A DNA stretch of 64,000 bases from Emiliania huxleyi CCMP1516 (GCF_000372725.1 NW_005200689.1:98296-162295), one strand, 5' to 3'. Counted from the stretch's first letter, positions 44,401 to 54,325 are shown. The notes: a model not told the origin generated them from the letters alone. A program made the numbers and translations.

Positions 44401-47400
44401 GCAACATCGTCCCGCAAGAGACGAGCTCGACCCACCTGCTCAGCGCGGCCTGCTGGTCGCACGCGACGGTGCTGCTGGTGCCGAACGCGCGCGCAGTCCC
44501 GACCGAGCTCATCGCCGGCGCGGGCGCCTTCCCCAACGCGACGTACGAGCAGCTCTTCGGCCACCTGCTCGCCATCACCTCGCTGCCGCCGGCCACGCTG
44601 CAAGCCTGGCAGCGCGACCAGAGGGACAGCTGGGTCGATGGTCGCTCTCGGACCGGCCGCAGCGGCAGCTTTCGGCAGCAGCTCGAGCTCGGCTGCTACC
44701 CCTTCCTGGCCACGGCCGAGCCCGCCACGCTGTCGCGTCTGGCCGACGAGCGCATCGTCCTCCTCGAGAACGGGTACTCTCTCGAGCGGCGGCCGCTCGA
44801 GTTCATCGCCCCCTCGCGCGTCTTCGTCGACCTCAGCCAGGGCGCGCCGCCGCACGCGTACACGCTGCGCGACGCCGTCTTTGCCTTCTCGCGCTTCAAG
44901 CTGCACGCGCTCTTCGACTGCCCGCGCAGCCCGAGCCTCGCGCAGATCGTCAGCTGGATGGACGAGATGCACGCCACCGCCGGCGAGGCGCCCCTCGACG
45001 CGGCGCAGCTCCGCTCGGCCGCGGCGCTCGCCGACCTCGCCGGCTTGCGCGTCTTCTACGAGGCGGGCGAGCTGCCCTCGGCCGGCCTCCTCATCCCGGA
45101 CCGCTCCGGGCGACTGCGGCGCGCGCCCAATCTGCTCGTGGACGACGCGCCGTGGCTCGACGGCCGCGTCGACAAGTCTCCGAGCGGCCACCTCCCGGCC
45201 GTCCACCCCTCCCTCTCCTCCTCGGCGGCGCTCCGGCTCGGCGCGCGCCGCCTCTCCTCTGCCGTACAGGCGAGGTCGCTCGAGAGTGCCCGAGATGAAT
45301 GCTCGGCGCCGCCGCCTCTCCTCTGCCGCGTAGGAGCTTCACCGCCACGGCCCTGCCACCCCCACCGCACCATGGACACGTCCGTACCTCACCTCGCTTC
45401 GCCACGCCTCTCCCCAGGAGCGGCCCGACGCGCCGCTCGTCGCGATGGCGGAGGAGCGCATCAACGAGGTGCTCTACGCAGGCGCCGCCGGCCCGGTGAC
45501 CCTCCAGCTCGAGAGCTGGAATCGGTCGCTGCGATCGCGCGCGTTCCGCGTGTCTCTGCGGCGCGCGATCTCCACCAACCGGCGCTGGGCGCACCTGAGC
45601 GCGTCCTCCGCGCTCAAGCGGCAGCCCACCGGAGCCGACTCGTGCGGGCGAGGCGTGGACGAGCTGCGGCATGGGCGGATCGTCGCCGTGGAGGAGATCC
45701 GGAGCCGCTTCGAGGTGGTGCAGAGCGGCGGGCGGGCCCTCGACGTCACGCTGAGGCCGCGGCGAGAGGGAGACGTCGACGGCGGAGACGGCTCCGACTC
45801 GATCACCGTCATCGACGAGGCGAGCGGCGCTCCGGCTCTCTACCTCAAGCTTGGCCGATCCACCGCCGCCGCCCGCACCGCCGCCGCCGGCACCGCCGCC
45901 GCGCCAGCCGTGCAGCGGCAGACGAGCAGCCACCGCCTGCTGCAAAAGGTGCTGACGGACCTGTTCACAGCTGCAGGTGTGAAGAGACGCTGTTCACAGC
46001 CACCGCCTGCTGCAAAAGGTGCTGAAGCGCTGGAGGCCGTGCCTCGCGACGGAGCTCGACCGCTACCTCGGCGAGGGCAGCGTGCGCGACCGGATGCTCC
46101 TCGTCGAGCTGCTCGACGTGGACGACCCGCTCGAGATGCCCGAGGCCCCTCAACCTGTGTGCCGGTGCTGTGAACAGCGTCTCTGCACACCTGCAGCTGT
46201 GAGTAGGTCCTCAACCTTTACCGCGTGCCGGTGCAGTCCTTCGACCCATCGCTCGGCACGCGGTACAGCGGGGCGGAGGGGAGGCCGCGCCGCGCCGGCT
46301 CCTCGCTGGAGGAGCTCTCTCCGCTGGTGGGGAGCCGCGTCCTCTTCCCGCCCTCGGCGCTGCCCGAGGAGCTGCGCGAGGAGGCGGACGGCGGGGAGGG
46401 CGTCTTGCTGGTGGGGCGGCTGGAGAGGGTGCGCGCCGCGGGTGACGCCCTCTCGGCGGTGGTGACGGTGGCGGGCGACGACGAGACGTGCGCAATCGAG
46501 CCGAGTGTGCTGATGCGGCCTCCGACGCTCGACGAGGGGATCGGCGACGCGCGGGAGCGGGCGGAGCAGGAGGAGGCGGCGGCGGGGCCTCGGGCGAGCT
46601 TGGAGGAAGGCGGTGTGGGCGCGAGAGGCGACCCCTCCCACGCCCGCCCGCCGCCGCCGCCCGAGGCCAGCCAGGCGGGGCCGGGGGGAGAGGACGACGA
46701 CGACGACGACGGGCGGTCGGAGTCGGTGGCGCGGGTCGAGTACCGGGCAGCGCTCGGCTGGGAGGAGAGCGAGCTGGCCGCGAGGCGGGCGCTCGCCGAG
46801 CGGCTGGAGGCGCGGCGGCGGGCGGCGCCGCCGCAACCAGAGCCGGAGGGGATGGACCGGGTGCTGCGCCGGTGCGAGGCAGTGGAGCTGGCGGACGTCG
46901 AGGGGCGGAAGGTGCCGGTGGGGAAGGGCGAGGCGGCGGCCGAGGGCGCGAGCGTCGTCGCGGCGGTGAAGAGGACGCCAGGGTACGACCTCGTGCGCGT
47001 GGGCAACTTTGGCGAGCGGGACGACGGCTCGCCGCCCGATATCGCCTTCTTCCACAACCGGCCGACCCTCTCCCAGATCTACGACGAGGCGACCCACCGC
47101 AGGCAGGAGCTCGTCAAGCAGAGCTGCGGCGCTCTCCGCGACGTGTGCGACCGGGTCTTTGGGCTCGACGCGGCCAGGTGCTGTGAACAGCGTCTCTTCA
47201 CACCTACAGCTGTGAACAGGTCTTTGGGTTCGACGCGGCCAAGGTGACTCTCTTCTACGAGCGCGGCGCCGCGTCCCGCTTCGTGCGGCAGAAGCTGCTC
47301 TTCAACCTCGCGCCGGTGGAGCAGCACAAGGCGGCCAAGGGCCTCGCCGACGTGCGCGCGGACCCGTTTGTCTACTGCTACTTCTACGGCCTCTGCGTGC

Positions 47401-47573
47401 ACAAGCTAGCGCACTTCTTCGACGTGGTGCACGGCACGCGCCACGACTTCTTCATGAGCGAGTACCGCGCCCACCACGCCCTCAACTGGGTGCAGCTCCT
47501 GCTGCGGCGCGGCTTCGAGCCGGCGGCGGTCGAGCGAGAGTACCGCCATCTCTTGTGGGCGGTGGTGGACTGA
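37407..47573 (+). CDS. Giant MIT/CUE/RanBP2-finger/sacsin-like/discoidin protein
   Basis: Exons 37407-38556, 38628-39055, 39136-39213, 39282-45269, 45418-45948, 46019-46144, 46207-47154 and 47220-47573 join in frame to about 3,200 residues. In order: an MIT-like helical bundle (AALARALYEQAAESLLGSLS, residues about 10-75), Gln/Pro linker, a CUE/UBA-like helix set (LRLRIARHGDDVDGVINELL), a RanBP2-type finger (WTCPACTLENRPGEAACAAC), a novel region (ALFWSELLHEVVVRVMGRSS), a Pro/Ser hinge, a sacsin-type HSP90-like ATPase domain (AQLLNEMLQNADDAGSSEFK; TGQFGLGFNSVYHVTD), a discoidin/F5-8C-like domain near 42150-42560 (WVVLDLGEEARILGVVLQGR), and a His-rich end (LAHFFDVVHGTRHDFF). A proteostasis/ubiquitin-endosome scaffold is inferred. 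The N-terminal part could be a separate gene. Confidence 0.78.
38557..38627 (+). mobile_element. 71-bp GC-AG intron with family II element
   Basis: Starts GCGAGCGGAGACCGGCG; the next exon starts GCGAGCGGGTCGGCCTG. The core GACACGTCTGCGACATGTCC then GAGACACGTCCCGTAG contains three GACA(C/T)GTC units. Splicing gives AFGG-ERVGLPQHAS. Confidence 0.75.
39214..39281 (+). mobile_element. 68-bp GC-AG intron with family I element
   Basis: Upstream copy 39214-39242 (GCCCGCTCGCGCAGGCCGTG) and exon start 39282 (GCCAGCTCGCGCGAGGCCGT) are diverged copies, with the intron copy frame-disrupted. The core 39243-39281 reads CTGTGAACAGCGTCTCTTC to GCTGTGAATAG. Splicing gives GGGTP-ASSREAVLAQ. Confidence 0.88.
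45270..45417 (+). other. 148-bp GC-AG intron containing a copy of the upstream exon end
   Basis: Starts GCGAGGTCGC and ends CTCCCCAG. The last 25 bases of the exon (CGCCTCTCCTCTGCCGTACAG region) recur inside the intron at about 45308-45333, followed by GTAG. It also holds CCATGGACACGTCCG, like family II. Splicing gives SSAVQ-ERPDAPLVAMAEER. Confidence 0.7.
45949..46018 (+). mobile_element. 70-bp GT-AG intron with inverted family I element
   Basis: The core CTGTTCACAGCTGCAGGTG to GACGCTGTTCACAG is the reverse complement of the family I core, showing insertion in either orientation. It is flanked by 27-bp nearly identical exon copies (CCACCGCCTGCTGCAAAAGG at 45930 and 46000). Splicing gives HRLLQK-VLKRWRPCLA. 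Confidence 0.88.
46145..46206 (+). mobile_element. 62-bp GC-AG intron with family I element
   Basis: Upstream copy GCCCCTCAACCTGTGTGCCG is a decayed copy of the exon start GTCCTCAACCTTTACCGCG. The core is CTGTGAACAGCGTCTCTGC to GCTGTGAGTAG. Splicing gives PLEMPE-VLNLYRVPVQ. Confidence 0.87.
47155..47219 (+). mobile_element. 65-bp GT-AG intron with family I element
   Basis: Upstream copy GTCTTTGGGCTCGACGCGGC and exon start GTCTTTGGGTTCGACGCGGC differ by one base over 20. The core is CTGTGAACAGCGTCTCTTC to GCTGTGAACAG. Splicing gives RDVCDR-VFGFDAAKVT. Confidence 0.88.
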
Positions 47574-47719
47574 TTAAGTTCAGACCCCCTCATTGCCGTC
47601 TCTATACGTGTACGTCGTGTCGGGTTCGTTTATGTCAGTCTCAGAGAGCAGTAAGCCCCATAGAGTGATGAGTGTATTCTTTCATCTTTCTCGACACAGG
47701 CGGCTGTTCACCGTAACAC

Positions 47720-48394
47720 TCAATCGATTTCGTCGCGGCCGCTGGGTGGCTCGGGCGGCGGCCTGGATGCGCTGCTCACGCACAGGGATCCGTCCGGGAG
47801 GGCGAGCACGTCGTACGCGCGCAGCATGTACGAGTCCATCAGCTCGCAGTAGCCGCTGCGCAGCTCGAAGCTCCACCCGTGCCACGGGCAGACGACGCAC
47901 GGGCCCGACCCCAGGTCCTCGATGTCTCCCTCCTCTAGGCCGACGCCCATGTGCGGGCAGTCGGCGTCGACGGCGTACAGATCCCCGCCAGAGGAGAAGA
48001 CAGCGACTCGGCGGCCATCATCGAGCGCGGCCGCAACTGCCGCGCCATCAGCAGGCTCGCTCACGCCAGGCAGCGGAACAAACCCCGGCGGTGGAGACGA
48101 GCCGTCCTCGCCGATACCCTCGCCGCCATCCTCGCCGATACCCTCACTGCCAACCTCGCTGCTGTCCTCGTCTCCGCCACCGTCTACTCTGCCGCCCTCG
48201 CCTCCGCCACCGTCGCCACCGCCACCGCCACCGCTAAGACCGCAGCCGTCGACGCCACCACTCTCAAAGAAGGCGAGCAAGCGCGCGTGCGTCCATGTGC
48301 CGCGGGCAGCACGTGGCGGCTGCAGATCGTCGGAAAATAGCTCTGACTGAAGTTCGTTCACGAGATGGTCAAAGGCGTCCACCGACAGCGCCAT
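47720..48394 (-). CDS. Rieske [2Fe-2S] domain protein
   Basis: A 224-residue intronless protein, ATG at 48394. The N-terminal 60 residues are mixed (MALSVDAFDHLVNELQSELF), then a Gly/Asp/Glu low-complexity linker (about residues 53-100). A Rieske domain follows, GFVPLPGVSEPADGAAVA to VFSSGGDLYAVDADCPHMGV and GPCVVCPWHGWSFELRSG, with ligands in CPH and CPWH. The spacing matches soluble ferredoxin-type Rieske proteins (such as RFESD), not the cytochrome bc1 subunit, and there is no membrane anchor. Likely electron transfer to an unknown oxygenase or reductase. Confidence 0.82.
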   Translation of the reverse strand: MALSVDAFDHLVNELQSELFSDDLQPPRAARGTWTHARLLAFFESGGVDGCGLSGGGGGGDGGGGEGGRVDGGGDEDSSEVGSEGIGEDGGEGIGEDGSSPPPGFVPLPGVSEPADGAAVAAALDDGRRVAVFSSGGDLYAVDADCPHMGVGLEEGDIEDLGSGPCVVCPWHGWSFELRSGYCELMDSYMLRAYDVLALPDGSLCVSSASRPPPEPPSGRDEID

Positions 48395-48898
48395 GGCGGT
48401 GCGCGTGCGCGTGCATTCAGGCGGTCAGGTGGTGAGGCGTGTCAACGCCATCAGCTCTTGGCAGCGTGGACACGGGGACTCGGCCCGCAAAACTAAACGC
48501 GCAAAGGCACACTGAGGGAAAAGAGAATTTTCTTCTTGCGCCCCGCCATCTCATCCGAACAGGCCATGGCTGGGCTTGCAGGATGGCAAGCCAGGTGTTC
48601 GGTGATCCGCTCACGTTCGGTGATCCGCTCACGGTTGTGCTAGCGGCCTGACAAGTCCCTCCTTTAGAGTTTCGCGAGAAACCGCTTTGTGTATCTCGAG
48701 ACCTCGAGAGAAGACCGCCCGCAGGGACCAAGTCAAGAATTGGCTTTCTTTTGGCGGGCAACGCCTGAGTGTGCTGGCGCCCCGCGCAAATTCTGCTTTC
48801 TTTTGGGATATGTATCGGTACGGTAGGGCAAATCCAAATAGATGCGGGGAACATTTTCACGCGCGTCTCTCATGACTATTGAGTGACAAGTCAACAGA
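48395..48898. other. Intergenic, no gene seen
   Basis: Short direct repeat GTTCGGTGATCCGCTCACG (48598-48632). Otherwise unique DNA. It contains the Rieske gene's promoter and the 3' end of the next minus-strand gene. Confidence 0.5.
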
Positions 48899-49980
48899 TC
48901 ATGCCGCGTTGATCAGATCCTTCCAATTCTCGATCTGGCTCCGCAGGGAAAAGTTGGGGTAGAGCTGCGCATGCGCGAGCGGCGCGCCCGTCATCGGGCT
49001 GGTGCCCTTCATCTCGAGCCACGACTCGATGTCGTTGCGCTGGTAGCAGTGCCCATCCGACGCCACCACCGGGTCGCTCATCAGCTCGTGCGAGATCGGG
49101 CACATGAAGGCACTCGGAGGCTCCGGCCGGGCGGCGGCCGGCTGAGGCGCATTCGCGCGCAGGCTCCGCAGCCGCGCCCTCGCGCCCTCCATCTCTGCGC
49201 GGAACTCAACCTCAGCCTCGGCAGACCACTGCTCCGGCCGCCTCTCCATCTGCAGCTCGAGCCGCGCACCCGCCGCCAGCAGGCGACGCAGGCTGGTGTC
49301 GTCAAAGGCGGCGCGCAGCCTCTCGAGCAGCAAGTCGCACTCGGAGGCGGCAGCGCGGGGAGAGCGGGGCGGGGAGCGGGGCGGGGAGCGGGGAGGGGAG
49401 CGGGGAGGGGAGCGGGGCGCGGGCAGAAGGACGCGTAGAGCGACGCCAGCTCTCGGCGGCGAGCGGTGCTGAGCTGGCCCGTAAGCGCCGTCGGCGCTTG
49501 TGCGAGTAGGCTAGGCACGGAACGTATCTGGACGGAGCGCAGCAGCGCGTTCCTGCGCGATTGGTGCGAGCCCGACAGCCGGAGCCACACACAGCCGATG
49601 GCGGGGGAGCTGGAGTGCTGCCGCTTCAGAAGCGAGAGCCGAATCCGTCCGGCCTGCACAGTGTCGTTAGCGGTGAGGTTCTCCAGCGGGCGGCGGGAGA
49701 GCTCGAGCGTCTCCGCGACTCGCGCAATCTCCACGGGCTGCCTATGGGACATGTCTCGGACAGGTCGTGGACATGTCCTGGACATGTCCGCCTGCTCGCG
49801 CAATCTCCACGGGCTGCCCGGGCTGCAGCGCAAACGTCTCGTAGCAGACCACGGTGATCTTGACGCGGCCGTGCGGGAGCAACAGTGGCTGCGCGGACTG
49901 CGAGGCGCGGCTGATTTGCTTTTGCCTCACCTCGATCGGGACGGTGCCGTCTCCGCCGAGAAGGCCCACCCACGGCACGC
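48899..49980 (-). CDS. U-box E3 ubiquitin-ligase-like protein
   Basis: The last exon (about 49333-48899) ends with a textbook U-box: FMCPISHELMSDPVVASDGH, CYQRNDIESWLEMKGTSPMT and NFSLRSQIENWKDLINAA, preceded by a helical segment (LLLERLRAAFDDTSLRRLLA). Upstream exons give VPWVGLLGGDGTVPIEVRQK, RVKITVVCYETFALQPGQPV, AETLELSRRPLENLTANDTV and STARRRELASLYASF, a region I do not recognise. The intron 49817-49742 is clear. The junction joining ASF to CDLLLERL (about 49429-49336) is ambiguous, fitting TG-AG or GC-GT ends better than GT-AG. The true start may be a small exon near 50185 (MAKWGWAPTCVLAIHPWIWP). Ubiquitin transfer is inferred from the U-box. Confidence 0.7.
49742..49817 (-). mobile_element. 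76-bp GC-AG intron with family II element and exact 23-bp duplication
   Basis: The exon sequence GCAGCCCGTGGAGATTGCGC+GAG is present twice without a mismatch, flanking GGACATGTCCAGGACATGTCC-type units ending CATAG. This is the youngest-looking case in the window. Splicing gives FALQPGQPVEIAR-VAETLELS. Confidence 0.85.
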
Positions 49981-50503
49981 GGGTGCGCAGACATCGCGAC
50001 TGCCCGCTCGCTCGACCCTTTTGCCGCGAGAGGGCGCCGGCGGGCCGCGCGTAAGAGGTGGCTGGCGCTCTGAGGCGGCATTTGGTGAGGGGTGCGTGCG
50101 GGGCTGAGTCTTACTCGTCGGCGCTGGGCCAGATCCACGGATGAATAGCGAGCACACAGGTTGGCGCCCAGCCCCACTTAGCCATCCGAAGTCGCTTGAG
50201 GTTCGCTCGACACGCTAGCGGAGCGTCGGTTGGCGAGGAGGCTAGTGGTGGCCTCAGTCCCCTAGAGGGGCTGAATAGGTCGGCGCGCTCCCTCCTTCCC
50301 AAGCCGCGCCGGCCGTTGCGCGCGCCGCTTCGGCGTCCGGCCAGAATCCAGGGCTGCGGCTGGAAGAGCGACGCGAGCCGAGCCATTCAGCCCTACCGTC
50401 TCGTACACGCACATGCCACGCACTTCTTCACGTCGCGACGCCGCGTCGACTCGTGCAAATCCCAATTGAATTCAACCCCTTCCGCGCGGGACAGACGGCG
50501 ATA

Positions 50504-50626
50504 ATGACCAACCCGCCCTCTTCTGCCTCTGGCGCGTGGACCACCGTCGGCTGCACGCCGACGGTGAGGAAGAACAACACCACGGGCCGGTGGTACATCG
50601 AGTGCCTCTACCGCAAGTCGAAGTAG
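50504..50626 (+). CDS. Possible 40-codon small protein
   Basis: ATG at 50504, MTNPPSSASGAWTTVGCTPT then VRKNNTTGRWYIECLYRKSK and a TAG at 50624. Directly after the stop the same frame continues open for about 60 codons (THYKMSLNTLRTRGW). Composition is protein-like and unlike the repeats nearby, but there is no homologue I recognise. Confidence 0.25.
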   Translation: MTNPPSSASGAWTTVGCTPTVRKNNTTGRWYIECLYRKSK

Positions 50627-51054
50627 TCGAAGACGCACTACAAGATGTCGCTCAACACTCTACGCACCAGAGGCTGGGTCACCCGCTCCACGACCCTCCC
50701 GTTGTGGGTCGTAGGGTATTGCTATAACTTGTGCTTGCGCGAGTACGCACATTGGCGGGCGCACGACGGGTCGACGACGATCAGAGCGCGCCTGTGAACA
50801 GAACTCAAAGGAGCGCTGCATGGTCTCCGATGGACGAGATGGTGTATAGTGCCGGGATCTTTGAGCGGGACGCAAAAGAGATGGCGACTCTTGTTGCCGC
50901 GAGCGAGAGAGGAGGAGAGAGAGACGCCGCCGCGCTGGGTGTTGATCAGAGTACGGATAACCCTCGCACACCACCACGACTCGCACATAAACCACGACTC
51001 CGGGGCGGAGCGAGATCGCGTGGCGGTGGTGTGTATCGCGTATCAAAATAAACA

Positions 51055-51720
51055 TTACGTGCCTACGCGGCTGCGGCGGCGCGCGGCGAGCACCGTGACC
51101 GTGGCGTCCTCGCCAAACACTTCGCTCGGCCGGCGGCCGTCGCGAATCTCACACAACGGCAAGACAAGCGCGCAGGCGGCGCGCGGGCGGCTCGCGCAGG
51201 CGGCACCCGCAAGGCGCGGCGCACGGGAGGGTGGCGGGCCGAGAGGTGCGGCACCGCGTGCTCGGGCGGCTACGGCGGGGCCGGCGCCTGCAGCGGCGGC
51301 AGCCATCGCGCCGCGCGAAGGCGCCGGCCGAGGCAGCCCTTTCGCGGGCGCCGCCGCCGCGAGCTGCGCTCGGAGCTGCCGGATCTCCTCGAGCAGCGCA
51401 GCCTCCTTGCCGGCCGAGAGGGGCTCCTCGTGCGCCGCAGCGCCTGCAATGCCACGCTGCTTGTGCTGCTCGACGCCCATCTCGAGCGCTGCGTCCGGGA
51501 CGTCGAGCGCGGTGGCCGCCGAGTCAGAGGCCGGCGTCGTTGCAGCAGCAGCCGCTGCCTCTTGTGCCCGCTCGGCGATGGCGGCCGCCTTTTTGCGCGC
51601 GCGCCGGGCCTGCTGATCGCGAGTGCGGTCGCGTTTGCCGCGCTCGCGATCGTCTTTGCGCGGCAGACGCTTCTTCTGCTCGTACCTGCGCCAGGCAGCC
51701 TTCTGGGCCTCGCTGGCCAT
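51055..51720 (-). CDS. Basic/coiled-coil hypothetical protein
   Basis: A 221-residue single-exon frame from ATG 51720: MASEAQKAAWRRYEQKKRLP then RKDDRERGKRDRTRDQQARR, a strongly basic stretch that could bind nucleic acid, followed by Ala-rich helix and a leucine-heptad segment (SAGKEAALLEEIRQLRAQLA, residues about 105-130). The arrangement, basic region then heptads, resembles bZIP, but the two are separated by about 60 residues, so I do not call it bZIP. The Ala/Pro tail ends at 51055. Confidence 0.5.
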   Translation of the reverse strand: MASEAQKAAWRRYEQKKRLPRKDDRERGKRDRTRDQQARRARKKAAAIAERAQEAAAAAATTPASDSAATALDVPDAALEMGVEQHKQRGIAGAAAHEEPLSAGKEAALLEEIRQLRAQLAAAAPAKGLPRPAPSRGAMAAAAAGAGPAVAARARGAAPLGPPPSRAPRLAGAACASRPRAACALVLPLCEIRDGRRPSEVFGEDATVTVLAARRRSRVGT

Positions 51721-51859
51721 GGAAATGATGCCCCGCCGAGACCGTTGAAGCCCCACCCGACGCACCGTTCGCCGGGTTTGTGTACAGTTTGGCACCTTTG
51801 GGTGCCGGCCCACGTTCTTCTAAAACACCTGAATATTTCTTAAACTTGAAAATATGCTG

Positions 51860-52138
51860 TTATGCACACGACACGTTCTGATGCCGTCGCCGCGCCAGTC
51901 CCAGGTCGCTTGCCAGTGCGATCGCCCTCGGCGGGCGAGAGCTCGCTCGCAGGTCGCTTGTCAACGCCGCCGCCGCCACTGCTGCCATCGCTACCGCCGC
52001 CCCCGCTGCTGCCTCCAGCTCGGCCGTCTCCGCTGTCGCCGCCGCCGCCGCCGCCACTGCCGCCACTGCCGCCGCCACTGCCGCCATCGCTACCGCCGCC
52101 CCCGCTGCTGCCTCCTGCTCCGCCATCTCCGCCGTCTC

Positions 52139-52173
<35 letters not shown>

Positions 52174-52822
52174 AGCTCGTCTCGCAGTAGCTCCCACAGC
52201 TCTTTGCGAGCTTGTTCTCGCCGCCGCGCTCCGGGTGAAAGCCCCAGTAATCATCGAGCTTGAGGGAGAGGAGCGGGTGGTGCCGCGTCGCGTGAAGCAG
52301 AGACGCGAGCTCCGGCGTGGCCGCCAGCTTTGCGCGCACGGCGGTTTCCATCACCCCATCCCGCTGCGCATCCCACGCGGCCGCGTCAAAGGGATCCGGC
52401 TTCGTATGTTGGTAATAAGTCTCCGAATCGCGAAACATCTGGCCATCGATGTTGAGTTGTGGCTCAGTGAAGTTCCACGTTGAGTGTACGTTCTCGAGCT
52501 CGGTCGCCCACAAGTATGGCCCGCCGATGTGCGCTTCCGCTTTCTCAACGCCTTCCGGAGGGTACCGACCCGGAAAGTGTCTGTCCATATCCTGCGCAAT
52601 TAGGCGCTGAGGTACCCAGGCTGGCAGCATGTAGGACCTGAGGGAGGGGAATTGTTGGTCGACAACGGGCTGCTGCGCTTCGGACAGGAAGATGAGCGAT
52701 TCCGTGAGCTCGGCCGGTGCGATCGGGAACAATTCGTTCATTCTCACACGCTTGTCCGTTGGTGTAGTGAGCTCGTGGTACACGGAGCGAGGGTCTGTAC
52801 CGAGGCGTACAGGAACGATCAA
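51860..52822 (-). CDS. NADAR (YbiA/DUF1768)-type domain protein
   Basis: The C-terminal half has the family signature: DSETYYQHTKPDPFDAAAWD, DGVMETAVRAKLAATPELAS, LLHATRHHPLLSLKLDDYWG and GFHPERGGENKLAKS, matching the E-x-Y-Q, M..A...K and WG...GxNxLG motifs of NADAR N-glycosidases acting on ADP-ribose or riboflavin-pathway intermediates. The first ATG is at 52741 (MNELFPIAPAELTESL). Coding-like sequence continues 27 codons upstream without ATG, so a 5' exon is possible. The last 110 residues are Ala/Thr/Glu-rich from GCC repeats and may instead be intron or 3' UTR. Confidence 0.6.
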
Positions 52823-54325
52823 ACCAAGAGCACTTGGCTGATAGGGACACGCTGTCGGCCGACGCGAAAGTGAACGCGCACTTCACACGACGTCGTACCC
52901 GGGTACGCGAGTAGGGGTATTCACAGCTTGAGAAGAAATACGTCCTACGTATGGCGCCTCGGGCGGTGGCGGCGCGGCGGCGATCTTCTCGGCGAGGGAG
53001 CCGCCGGTGAGCAGCTCCGTGACGATGACAAAGAGGCGGTCATCGTCGGTGTCGTGCCAAAAGGCGTCGTAGAAGCGCAGCGTGTTCTCGTGCTCGAGCA
53101 GCGAGAGTAGGCGCGCCTCCTTCTCCAAGCCGGCGCCGTCCAGCTCCTCCGACTCGATCATCTTGACTGCGTACAGCCTCGCATCGATCCCAGCAATCTT
53201 GCGCATCCGGTAGGTGACACCGAAAGAGCCCTTTCCGAGCCGCGCGGCGAGCTTGTCCTTCTGACCGGGGGGCGCGTCCGGCTTAGATACGGTCGTACGC
53301 GTAGAGCGACATCCGTGAGCTCTGCGGTCCGGCTCCCCGTTGTCCGTTGCCGAAAGGTTCGCCATCATCACGATGATTTTATCGAGCTTGAGGCCCTGCT
53401 GCGCAAAGCCCTCGCGCATCTCACGCGTCAACTCCTCTTGGAACTCGGCCTCCGACACGCCCGAGGCGATGGCGATGCCACGCACGACCTCGGAGTCCTT
53501 CTCGAGCGCCTCCGCGTCGACAGCCTCGCCCAGCGCCTTCCGCTCGGTGACCTGCCTTTCCACCTCCGCCTCGACAGCGTACTCGCGCGCCTGCAGCCGG
53601 CCGATGATGTCCGCGTCGCGGGCGAGGTACGAGTAGTAGAATTTGAGCAGCAGGTCGAGCTGGCTTGTGATCTCCGAATCGAGCTGCGACAATCGAGCTG
53701 CGACAGCGTGCTGCGCCTCCCCTTTTTGAGCGCGTGCCGCAGCCAGCCTTCTTGCCAAAAGCAGCGACCGCCGAGCGCACGTCTTCGAGCAGCCGCTGCA
53801 ACTCGCGCATCCGATCCTCGACGCTCGCCCGGCTCTTCACGTCCACATGCGCTCTACGTTGTTAGCCCTGAGCTTCAGCAGCTCGAGGACGTCGATCGTG
53901 CGCTGGGCAGCGGATAACGCGTCGTTGATCACAGTTCGCGACGTTTGCACGGCCTGAAGGACGCCGCGAGCCGCGCTGCACACCGCAGGAATGAGAGGTA
54001 GCCCGACACCCTCGCCGTACGCGAGCTTGAGCCATTCGTGCACAAAGCAGACACCAGACCTCGGTTTCCCATCGGGTTTCTGCTGCGGTTTCCCATGGCG
54101 GTTTCCCATAGCCGAAAACCCAGGGGTCGGTCGGTTTCTGCGGCGCTCTCTGTTTTTTCTGGGATCTGTTTTCTGGGACACCCGCCTCGATTTCTCGTGG
54201 GATCTGCCTGTGGGTCTGGTTTCTGCGGTGTGAATACATCTCCCGCTTCGTCCTAATGAGCTCATTCCGGCCAATGAACAGGTGTCCCCCATCCGATTTT
54301 TTTCAAGTGGGAACAGCAAAAAAGC

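Noticed and set aside
39700-45300. Long minus-strand and alternative-frame open readings (up to about 750 codons) across the sacsin-like gene
   Set aside because: They are Arg/Ala/Pro-rich shadows produced by GC-rich codon use opposite a real conserved protein.
51400-51720. bZIP transcription factor at 51055-51720
   Set aside because: The basic and leucine-heptad regions are not contiguous and the N-x7-R pattern of bZIP is not visible.
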